DNA of 8,462 nt, from assembly GCA_030150315.1 (NCBI GenBank), contig JASLGB010000143.1, forward strand, positions 1 to 8,462. Direction: 5' to 3'. The notes under the pieces are model-generated. The model did no database searches, had not been told where the DNA came from, and saw only the letters and a list, made by a program, of their open reading frames with translations. The stretch's first letter is position 1. Each line of letters begins with the position of its first letter. Shown here piece by piece: positions 1 through 5,987 of this stretch. The stretch comes from Dokdonella sp. GTDB lineage: Bacteria; Pseudomonadota; Gammaproteobacteria; Xanthomonadales; Rhodanobacteraceae. Both the position numbers and the translations under genes were made by a program.

Positions 1-2
1 GC

Positions 3-42
3 GTGACGCCGGCGGGCAGCCGAGAGGCTGCTTGAGCGTCAC
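3..42. repeat. Nested inverted repeat (7-bp outer, 6-bp inner stem)
   Basis: GTGACGC at 3-9 pairs perfectly with GCGTCAC at 36-42. Inside it, GCAGCC at 16-21 pairs with GGCTGC at 26-31 around a GAGA loop. No T-run follows, so a terminator is not indicated. It may be part of a structured element end or RNA. Confidence 0.5.
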
Positions 43-62
43 CAGCACTGATGAGTGTGCTG
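43..62. repeat. Short stem-loop
   Basis: CAGCAC at 43-48 pairs with GTGCTG at 57-62 around an 8-nt loop. It follows the nested repeat directly. It is short enough to be chance, and is listed because it belongs to a run of hairpins. Confidence 0.35.
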
Positions 63-141
63 ATCGAATCGGCGCTTCATGGCCTGACCGGAGACGATGG
101 ATCGGCTCGGGAGTGCCTGAATGAGGTTATTCGAGGTTCGC

Positions 142-189
142 GCGGCATCTGGACGTGCCGCCCGCGATCAAGCACGCAAGTGCCTGATC
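142..189. repeat. Two adjacent stem-loops
   Basis: GCGGCA at 142-147 pairs with TGCCGC at 156-161 (8-nt loop). Four bases later GATCAAGCAC at 166-175 pairs with GTGCCTGATC at 180-189, nine of ten positions, closed by a GCAA tetraloop. The second looks the more stable. No gene overlaps them convincingly. Confidence 0.45.
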
Positions 190-226
190 AGCGGAGCCAC
201 GTACGGACTTGGGCCGGACGCAGCGA

Positions 227-259
227 CTCGAAAAACCGGCAGGAGGGAGGTTTTTCGAG
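227..259. repeat. Perfect 11-bp inverted repeat, terminator-like, next to the purD break
   Basis: CTCGAAAAACC at 227-237 pairs perfectly with GGTTTTTCGAG at 249-259 around an 11-nt purine-rich loop. The A5/T5 blocks sit inside the stem, so it is not a classical intrinsic terminator on either strand. It lies about 15 bases left of where PurD similarity starts, which suits the subterminal structure of an inserted element. The pairing is seen directly; the function is inference. Confidence 0.55.
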
Positions 260-260
260 G

Positions 261-470
261 TGCCCATTCAGCGAGGTATTCCATGCTGGCACGCGGCTGG
301 ACGCATCCGGCAACATCGTCACCGCCGGCGGACGTGTCCTGGCCGTGTGCGCGCTGGGCGAGGACATCGCCGCTGCACGTGAACGCGCCTATGCACGGGT
401 GGAATGCATCCGCTTCGACGATGCCTTCCACCGCCGCGACATCGGCCATCGGGCCCTGCGCCGCGACTGA
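261..470 (+). pseudogene. purD: purD 3' fragment: C-terminal end of phosphoribosylamine-glycine ligase
   Basis: PurD (GARS) joins phosphoribosylamine and glycine using ATP, the second step of de novo purine synthesis in the cytoplasm. From about 276 to the TGA at 468-470 the frame reads VFHAGT, then GGRVLAV, ALGEDIAAARERAY, FDDAFHRRDIG and RAL. This is the standard end of the C-terminal GARS domain, about 64 residues. The family is about 420-430 aa long, so roughly 360 N-terminal residues are missing, including the ATP-grasp and active site. The frame stays open leftward to an ATG at 51, but residues encoded by 51-260 do not resemble PurD. The exact join is somewhere in 260-276. The fragment cannot be active alone. 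It ends 23 bases from the stop of the convergent TPR gene. Recognition of the fragment is firm; whether the break is biological or an assembly join is open. Confidence 0.85.
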
Positions 471-493
471 GCACGGCGCAGGCCTCGTCTGCG

Positions 494-2170
494 TCAGCGC
501 TTGGCTGGCGCGGCCGCCGGTGCCGAGTCCGACTGCAATCGGCTGGGGCGATAGATGTCCGCCCCGGCCGGCCAGGGGCCCGCCGGCAGCTTCTTCGACT
601 GCAGCAGCTTCAGCGTGTCCTGATAGCCCTTGAGGGCATCCTTTCCGTCGGTACGCAGCGCGACGAACATCGCCGCCTGCTGCGTCTTCACCGCGTCGTC
701 CCACTTGCCGCTCGCAGCCAGCGCCAGCGCATAGGCCTCGCCGATCTGCGGCGCTTCGGTGGCCTTGTAGAGCGAGCTGCCGTAGTCGAGCGCCATGCGC
801 TTTTCGTTGGCTCCGGCCGCGGGACATGTGCTGGCCGCGCGCACGAAAAGTTGCAACAGATACGCATCCTTGGGCGCCTTCGAAAGCGCTGCATTGATGT
901 CCTTGAGGCCATCGGTGCAGCGTCCGGCCTCGAACTCGGCGGCGAGCAGGCGTGACACGGCCTCCTCCGTGGCATTCGGCAACGCAGCCGCGGCGCGATA
1001 CTGCGCGACGGCATCCGCGGCGCGGCCATTCCTCAGCAACAGGTTGCCAAGCGAGATGCGCTGGTTCAGTCCCTTCGGATCGAGGCGCACAGCCTCCTGG
1101 TAGCTGCGCTGCGCACCGGCATCGTCGCCTGCCACTTCAAGAACGACACCCTGGCTGTAATGCGTCACCGGATTGCGGGCATCCGCCGCGATAGCGGCGG
1201 CCGCGCGCGTGCGCGCTGCCGCCGCATTGCCCGACATCGCCTCGACCCGCGCATACAGCGCCAGCAGGTTGGCGTCCTTCGGCGCCAGCGCGAGTGCCTT
1301 GTCCAGATGCGTGCGCGCGGCGGCGTACTGGCGTCGCCCGATCTGTGCGACCGCATCGGCGATGGCGCGCGCCTTCGGATCGGCCGGCTGCGCGCTGGAC
1401 GCGCTGCGAGCGGTCGAAGAGGCAGTCGGCTTTTCACGCCCGAACAGTCCGCCACCGAGCGGGTCGTACAGGGTCGGCGGCGCATCACCGGCCTTGCTGC
1501 GCGCATCCGCCGCCGCCTTCGCATTGCCGCTCGCGGCATAGGCTTCGGCCAGACTTCCATGCAGCTTGTTCGCCGCCGGCTCCAGCTTCAGCGCCGCCTG
1601 ATAGAGGGCGATGGCGTCCGCATAACGTTTCTGCTTCAACGCAATGTCGCCCAGCATGGCAAGCGGAACCGCCTGATCCTTTTTCTGCGCGGTGTATTCC
1701 TCGAGCATCCGGCGCGCACCGTCCAGGTCGCCGCTCTGGATTTTCTGGGTGGCCGCCGCGGTGCGGATCGGAAGATAGACCTGATCGAGTGCGAAAGCAT
1801 GCTCGAACGCAGCCTTGGCGCCGAGCGTGTTCTTGTCGCCGAGCAGCACGATGCCCTGGATGTAACGCCAGCGCCCATCCTTCGGCGCCAGCAACACGGC
1901 ATCCTCGATTGCCACGCTCGCCGGCTCGTAGAACCCGTTGCGTGCATAGACTGCCGCCATCAAGGCATAGGCTTCGGCGAGCGGCTCTCCGGCAAGCTGC
2001 TTGCGCTCGGCCTCGAAGCTCTCGCGAGCCTTGCGCATGCGCTCGGCCACCGGCCCCGGCACGGTGCTCAGATCAGGCTGCGGCACCGGCTTCAGCAGCG
2101 CCTCCGCGTGCACACCGTAAAACGCGCACGCGAGTGCGGCGGCGATGAGGATACTGGGGAACTTGCTAAT
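494..2170 (-). CDS. Secreted/periplasmic tetratricopeptide-repeat protein (start codon damaged or ATT)
   Basis: The product is rich in helix-turn-helix TPR units, for example LAEAYALMAAVYARNGFYEP, YADAIALYQAALKLEP, YAAARTHLDKALALAP and AGAQRSYQEAVRLDP. They form two blocks split by a Ser/Ala/Pro linker after DPLGGGLFG. I cannot name its partner; TPR proteins generally scaffold complexes. The first usual start is GTG at 2113 (539 aa), but the frame remains open upstream to 2170. There it encodes ISKFPSILIAAALACAFYG then VHA-E, a good Sec signal peptide with an AxA-like cleavage site. A start at 2113 would remove it. The codon at 2170 is ATT, preceded by TGA, preceded by ATG at 2176. A CGA-to-TGA change in codon 2 of an original ATG-CGA-ATT start explains this simply; initiation at ATT (558 aa) or an internal GTG start are alternatives. 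The gene is divergent from the permease fusion and convergent with purD. The TPR assignment is firm, the start is not. Confidence 0.82.
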   Translation of the reverse strand: MSKFPSILIAAALACAFYGVHAEALLKPVPQPDLSTVPGPVAERMRKARESFEAERKQLAGEPLAEAYALMAAVYARNGFYEPASVAIEDAVLLAPKDGRWRYIQGIVLLGDKNTLGAKAAFEHAFALDQVYLPIRTAAATQKIQSGDLDGARRMLEEYTAQKKDQAVPLAMLGDIALKQKRYADAIALYQAALKLEPAANKLHGSLAEAYAASGNAKAAADARSKAGDAPPTLYDPLGGGLFGREKPTASSTARSASSAQPADPKARAIADAVAQIGRRQYAAARTHLDKALALAPKDANLLALYARVEAMSGNAAAARTRAAAAIAADARNPVTHYSQGVVLEVAGDDAGAQRSYQEAVRLDPKGLNQRISLGNLLLRNGRAADAVAQYRAAAALPNATEEAVSRLLAAEFEAGRCTDGLKDINAALSKAPKDAYLLQLFVRAASTCPAAGANEKRMALDYGSSLYKATEAPQIGEAYALALAASGKWDDAVKTQQAAMFVALRTDGKDALKGYQDTLKLLQSKKLPAGPWPAGADIYRPSRLQSDSAPAAAPAKR

Positions 2171-2329
2171 TCACATCGGCGATATCCGCTCAGGGCGGCC
2201 TGCGTGGAAAGCCATCGATTCTACCGGCTCGGAGCCGCCATCGCCGTGACCGCCGGATGAATCGCCAGTTCACTGCGCTCCATCGCCAGCCCTTGCCCGC
2301 TGCTGCTAGATTCAGCCCTCCTCCCGCAC

Positions 2330-2333
2330 GAGG
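2330..2333 (+). promoter_or_regulatory. Ribosome binding site of the MFS-acyltransferase gene
   Basis: GAGG stands 6 bases before the ATG at 2340 and supports that start. The 2171-2339 stretch between the two divergent genes must hold both promoters, but I see no convincing -35/-10 pair there. Confidence 0.6.
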
Positions 2334-2339
2334 CAGCCG

Positions 2340-4214
2340 ATGAGCGGCCACAACCAGTTCGACCTGCTGCGAACACGCCGCTTCGCCCCGTTCTTCGCCA
2401 CGCAGTCGCTCGGCGCATTCAACGACAACGCGTTCCGCAACGCGCTGGTGGTGCTGATCGGCTATCACATGGGACTGGACGAGGCCGGCGTCGGCTTCTA
2501 TTCCAACATCGCGCCAGCCCTGTTCATCCTTCCGTTCTTCCTGTTCTCGGCCAGTGCCGGCCAGCTCGCCGAGAAATACGAGAAGACACGCATCATCCGC
2601 TGGATCAAGCTGTTCGAGATCGCCGCGATGGCGCTGGCCGCCGTCGGCTTCTTCCTCAAGAGCATCCCGCTGCTGCTGGCCGTGCTGTTCCTGATGGGCC
2701 TGCATTCGACCGCGTTCGGGCCGATCAAGTACGCGATCCTGCCGCAGGCGCTGAAATCCGACGAACTGGTCGGCGGAAACGGTCTGGTCGAGATGGGCAC
2801 GTCGCTCGCGGTGCTGATCGGCATGATCGCCGGCGGCATGGCGATGATGCACGGGCCGATGTGGGCGTCGCTGCTGGTCATCGGCATCGCCGTACTCGGC
2901 TGGCTGACCAGCCGCGCGATTCCCGCGGCGCCGGCGACGGCGCCGGAACTGCGTTTCAACTGGAATCCGTTCACCGAAACCTGGCGCGCCCTCGGCTTCG
3001 TCGCCAAGGACCGCACCGTGTTCAATTCGGTGCTCGGCATCTCCTGGTTCTGGTTCTTCGGCGGCGTCTTCACGATGCAGCTGCCGAACTACACCAAGGT
3101 CTTCCTCGGCGGCACCGAGTCAGTGCAGATCCTCGTGCTGGCGCTGTTCTCGATCGGCGTCGGCGTCGGCTCGATGCTGTGCGAACGCCTGTCCGGGCGG
3201 AAGGTCGAGATCGGCCTGGTGCCGTTCGGCTCGATCGGCCTGACCGTGTTCGGAGTGGACCTGTATTTCGCACGCCCCACCGCGACCACGCTGCACGAGC
3301 TGTCCGCGATGGCCTTCCTGGCCTCGCCCGGCGGCTGGCGCATCGTGCTCGACTTCGTGCTGGTCGGATTGTTCGCCGGTTTCTACATCGTGCCACTGTT
3401 CGCGCTGGTGCAGAGCCGCGCCGAGCGCAGCGAACTGTCGCGCGTGATCGCCGGCAACAACATCATCAACGCGCTGTTCATCGTCGCCGCGGCGGCATTC
3501 GGGCTTGGCCTGGCCGCGATCGGCCTGACCATTCCGCAGATCTTCCTCGCCGTAGCCGTGCTGAACGCGCTGGTCGCGATCTACATCTACACGCTGGTGC
3601 CGGAATTCCTGATGCGTTTCGTGTCGTGGATCGTGGTCAGCACGCTGTACCGGATCGAGGTCGAGGGCGCCGACAAGGTGCCCGACGAAGGACCGGTGCT
3701 GCTGGTATGCAACCACGTCGGCTACATGGATGCGCTGATCCTGAGCGGCGCGGTGCGGCGGCCGATGCGCTTTGTCATGTACTACAAGATCTTCAACATT
3801 CCGCTGCTGAGTTTCGTTTTCCGCACCGCCAAGGCGATTCCGATCGCCGGCGCGAAAGAGGATCCGGCCCTGCTCGAACGCGCTTTCGACGACATCGACC
3901 GCGCACTCGCCGACGGCGAGCCGGTGTGCCTGTTTCCGGAAGGCGGCCTCACCCGCGATGGCGAGATCGCGCCGTTCCGCAGCGGCGTCGAGAAGATCCT
4001 CGCGCGACGCGCGGTGCCGGTGGTTCCGGTCGCGCTGCGCGGGCTGTGGGGATCGGTCTTCAGCCGGCGCGATTCGGCACTCGGCCGCGCGCGCCTGCCG
4101 CGGCGTTTCCGCGCCCGCATCGGCGTCGCCTTCGGCGATCCGGTGCCGCCGGAACAGGCCACAGCTGCCACGCTCGAGGCGCGGGTCCGCGCGCTGCGCG
4201 GCGACCACGCCTGA
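2340..4214 (+). CDS. MFS permease fused to PlsC-type acyltransferase (LplT-Aas-like, no ligase domain)
   Basis: Residues ~10-435 form a polytopic major-facilitator domain. It starts RFAPFFATQSLGAFNDNAFRNAL, typical of the lysophospholipid transporter LplT, and has a loop motif GQLAEKYEK near residues 74-82. Residues ~440-620 are a PlsC/LPLAT acyltransferase: the HX4D catalytic motif is H459-D464 (NHVGYMD), the acceptor-binding FPEGG is at 532-536, and VPVVPVALRG follows. In E. coli, LplT flips lyso-phosphatidylethanolamine inward and Aas (acyltransferase plus acyl-ACP synthetase) re-acylates it. Here the permease and acyltransferase are one 624-aa chain and the AMP-binding ligase is absent, with no sign of it downstream. 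The chain may take acyl-ACP or acyl-CoA made elsewhere, or act as a lysophosphatidate acyltransferase. The likely role is phospholipid repair or remodelling at the inner membrane. The start at 2340 has GAGG upstream. Domain calls are firm, the substrate is inferred. Confidence 0.9.
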   Translation: MSGHNQFDLLRTRRFAPFFATQSLGAFNDNAFRNALVVLIGYHMGLDEAGVGFYSNIAPALFILPFFLFSASAGQLAEKYEKTRIIRWIKLFEIAAMALAAVGFFLKSIPLLLAVLFLMGLHSTAFGPIKYAILPQALKSDELVGGNGLVEMGTSLAVLIGMIAGGMAMMHGPMWASLLVIGIAVLGWLTSRAIPAAPATAPELRFNWNPFTETWRALGFVAKDRTVFNSVLGISWFWFFGGVFTMQLPNYTKVFLGGTESVQILVLALFSIGVGVGSMLCERLSGRKVEIGLVPFGSIGLTVFGVDLYFARPTATTLHELSAMAFLASPGGWRIVLDFVLVGLFAGFYIVPLFALVQSRAERSELSRVIAGNNIINALFIVAAAAFGLGLAAIGLTIPQIFLAVAVLNALVAIYIYTLVPEFLMRFVSWIVVSTLYRIEVEGADKVPDEGPVLLVCNHVGYMDALILSGAVRRPMRFVMYYKIFNIPLLSFVFRTAKAIPIAGAKEDPALLERAFDDIDRALADGEPVCLFPEGGLTRDGEIAPFRSGVEKILARRAVPVVPVALRGLWGSVFSRRDSALGRARLPRRFRARIGVAFGDPVPPEQATAATLEARVRALRGDHA

Positions 4215-4223
4215 TCCGCGCGG

Positions 4224-4244
4224 CGCGGCGGATTTCCCGCCGCG
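4224..4244. repeat. 8-bp GC hairpin after the permease-acyltransferase gene
   Basis: CGCGGCGG at 4224-4231 pairs perfectly with CCGCCGCG at 4237-4244 around a 5-nt loop, 10 bases after the stop at 4214. It is followed by GAAAG, not a T-run, so it is at best a weak terminator or an mRNA 3'-end stabiliser. Confidence 0.4.
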
Positions 4245-4330
4245 AAAGAACATGCGCGCCGGCGGCGCGTTTGCGTGATGTATCGATCATCCCGCAAGCG
4301 CGAGCGCCGCCATGTCCGAATCGCAGCCTT

Positions 4331-4337
4331 CCCCCCC
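4331..4337 (+). repeat. C7 homopolymer at the frameshift point
   Basis: Seven consecutive C residues 19 bases into the gene. With six Cs the ATG at 4312 is in frame with the conserved membrane protein; with seven it is not. Such a tract near a start codon is the usual form of a slipped-strand ON/OFF switch, and also a common site of homopolymer sequencing error. Confidence 0.7.
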
Positions 4338-5367
4338 GCACTCCGCCGGCCTTCTGGGTCGGCCTTGGCGTTCCGATCGCGATCGCGCTGATCGCCGAAT
4401 GGCAATGGCATCGCGCCGGCAGCTGGGCGCTCGATGCAGCGCCATACCTGCAGGCGCGCCTGCTCGATGCCGGCACCCAGCTGCAACCGCTGGCCCTGAT
4501 CACACTGGCCCTTGGCGTCCTCGCCATCGTCACCTTCTGCTTCGCCCTGAGCGCCAGGCAGCGCGCCGCCGCACGAGCGAAGCTCTCGCGCGATGCGCTG
4601 CTGCAGGCCTTCGACGGCGCGCGCCGCTGGCTGCCGACGTTCATGGTCATGCAGACCCTGCTCGTCTTCGCCGGATTGGTTGCGCTGCTGGCCTTTGAAG
4701 TGCTGCGCGCAATCGTCAATCCGCACATCCACTCCGCGCAGGAATACGAACACGCAGCCGATGCGCACGCGGCGCGCGCCGAGCATGTGCGGCAACTGCG
4801 CGAAGCGGTTGCCGCCGGCCGCATGAAGGACACGCCGATCTACGAATCGTCGCTGATCTATCCGTTCCTGCTGCTGCCGCTCGGCGCGTTTCTGGCGTGG
4901 TCGGGCTGGCATGACGCCCGCGTGCCGCACGGGCTCGCCCTCGGCATGCGCGTGGTCGGACCGATCGTCGCCGGTCTGGTGGTTCTGCTTCTTCTGCGCT
5001 ACCTGCGCCGCGTGATGACGCTGACCGCCGAGGGCGTGGTGGCCGCCGACGATACGCTGCTGCCATGGCACGACATGACCGGTTGCGAAATCGTGCCGAC
5101 CTACAGCGGGCCGTTCACGGCGTTCACCGCGATCGTGCTGATCCACCGCGCCGGATGCGCGACACCGGTGGCAGACGCGCTCGGCCGCATCGCGCGCCTG
5201 CCGCCGCGTGCCGACGGCGCCGCGATCACGCGCGTCAGCCTGTTTGCAAAGGCGCGGCTGATCAGCGAGTCGCGCTTGTTCGACCTGTTCGACAAACGCA
5301 TCCGCGCAGCGCATGCACGGCGCGAACTGCAACAGCTCGGCCTTGACGCGAGTGCAGAAACCACGAC

Positions 5368-5372
5368 AGGAG
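5368..5372 (+). promoter_or_regulatory. Strong Shine-Dalgarno for the second membrane gene
   Basis: AGGAG stands 7 bases before the ATG at 5380, inside the end of the upstream gene. Together with the ATGA overlap it fixes this start and argues for coupled translation, even though the reading frame is cut 24 codons later. Confidence 0.75.
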
Positions 5373-5379
5373 ACCCGCC

Positions 5380-5981
5380 ATGAACGACGCCGCCAGCCGG
5401 CTGGAAGCCGAATTCCGTGACCGCGCGGACCTCTCCAGAGCGCGCGCCGACTAGGAGTGCGCGCAGCTTTCCGCTGCGGTTTCCGAGCCGCGCGTGGTGC
5501 ATTCCTCCGGCAAGGCGTTCATCGCGCTCGGCGCGTTCGCCGTGCCGACGCTTGCGCTCGGCCTGTTCGTGCCGATGGAGTGGGCGGTGCGCATCGCACT
5601 GGCAGCCATTGCGCTGTCGGCGCTGGCCGCGGCCTTCGTGCTGTACCGCATGACACGGCAGCCATGCTGACGCTGACCGCCGAGGCATTGGTTTTCAGCG
5701 GCTCGCACAGCCGCCTTCCGTGGTCGGATGTGCGCGACCACTCGGCGCTGCTGGTCAACGGCAACCTGTCGCAACTGCGCCTGGAGTTGCGGCCGGATGC
5801 GCCGCGCCCGGCGTTCCAGGCCTGCCTGCACCGCTATCGCTACGACCTGCGAGCGAAGAAGGAGCTGGTCTTCAACGGCATCGGGCCGACGGTCGGATTG
5901 GGGTCGGGCGAACTGCTGGAACTGGTGGCGATGTACCGGCAGGCCGCGCAATTGCGCGCCCGCCGCGCGCGGCAGGCCTGA
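5380..5981 (+). pseudogene. Small membrane protein with PH-like domain, broken by TAG and a -1 shift
   Basis: Three pieces make one plausible 200-aa protein. Piece one runs from the ATG at 5380 (MNDAASRLEAEF...) to TAG at 5452-5454. Piece two continues in the same frame: ECAQLSAAVSEP, then two hydrophobic segments (near 5515-5565 and 5580-5645), ending LYRMTRQPC and TGA at 5668-5670. Piece three is in another frame from ATG 5664: MLTLTAEALVF, HSRLPWSDV, NLSQLRLEL, NGIGPTVGLGSGELLELV, stop at 5981. Adding one base at about 5662 would give RQP-MLTLTAE, matching the upstream neighbour's RRV-MTLTAEGVV...LPW at the same place relative to the last helix. TAG could derive from CAG by C-to-T. The 7-base overlap of pieces two and three (ATGCTGA) would also allow stop-restart translation, though no ribosome site precedes 5664. 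Function unknown; it is probably a membrane partner or paralogue of its coupled neighbour. The 3' stop is 6 bases from the convergent ampE stop. Confidence 0.7.
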
Positions 5982-5987
5982 GCCGGA

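Larger units (their letters stand above)
1..270. mobile_element. Hairpin-rich non-coding segment, possible end of an insertion element
   Basis: No frame here gives a protein I recognise, and none resembles PurD, which begins abruptly just to the right. The segment holds several perfect or near-perfect inverted repeats (3-42 nested, 43-62, 142-161, 166-189, 227-259), denser than in the rest of the window. Read on the minus strand from about 265, the outer end begins GGGCACCTCGAA. In layout this loosely recalls IS5-family termini, but I cannot confirm that. No transposase is visible, so if it is an insertion element its gene lies left of the window. A repeat at the very edge would also fit an assembly that stopped in a multi-copy element. 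Alternatives are a structured RNA or a chimeric join. The non-PurD nature is clear; the identity as a mobile element is inference. Confidence 0.35.
4312..5383 (+). pseudogene. Polytopic membrane protein with PH-like C-terminal part, frameshifted in a C7 run
   Basis: The ATG at 4312 opens with MSESQPSP, but its frame turns into Arg-rich nonsense after the seven-C run at 4331-4337. One base over, the frame reads RTPPAFWVGLGVPIAIALIAEW and continues cleanly to the TGA at 5381-5383. Removing one C would give a 356-aa protein. It has about five membrane segments, near genomic 4356-4400, 4481-4550, 4632-4705, 4855-4905 and 4942-5005. A soluble tail of ~120 residues then begins MTLTAEGVV...LLPWHDM, resembling small bacterial PH-like or YcxB/STM3941-type domains (tentative). 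A long hydrophilic loop rich in Glu/His/Ala lies between segments 3 and 4. A TTG in the good frame at about 4271 could start translation, but it lacks a ribosome site. The stop overlaps the next ATG (ATGA), so the two genes are probably coupled. Sequencing error, phase variation or +1 slippage on CCC-C are all possible. Function unknown. Confidence 0.72.

Noticed and set aside
46..70. Possible hammerhead ribozyme core (CTGATGAG followed by CGAA)
   Set aside because: The 3' core reads GAAT instead of GAAA, the stem II strands do not pair beyond the first base, and no matching cleavage site with stems I and III is present.
195..240. Group II intron domain V-like letters (GAGCC...GTACGG)
   Set aside because: The 34-nt domain V hairpin with its bulge and tetraloop does not form, and no reverse transcriptase frame is present.
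168..827. 219-aa minus-strand frame across purD and the TPR gene
   Set aside because: It overlaps two genes with recognisable proteins and has low-complexity composition.
4224..4244. Intrinsic terminator
   Set aside because: The stem is good but is followed by GAAAG on the plus strand and has no T-run on the minus strand, so it is kept only as a hairpin.
2861..4300. Long plus-strand frame running through the permease-acyltransferase gene into the next one
   Set aside because: Before about 4340 it is an Arg-rich out-of-frame shadow of a clearly conserved protein; only its 3' part is real coding sequence.
4215..4311. Remnant of an AMP-binding ligase after the acyltransferase
   Set aside because: The gap is under 100 bases and none of its frames, nor the following gene, shows AMP-binding motifs.
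3782..5332. 516-aa open frame on the minus strand
   Set aside because: Arg/Gln/His-rich shadow lying antisense to the acyltransferase and membrane genes; no recognisable domain and no ribosome site.
2168..5454. Stop-codon reassignment or selenocysteine to explain the internal TGA and TAG
   Set aside because: TGA is the normal terminator of purD, the TPR gene, the permease, erpA and others here, no SECIS-like element is evident, and two different stop codons plus frame losses are better explained by mutation or error.
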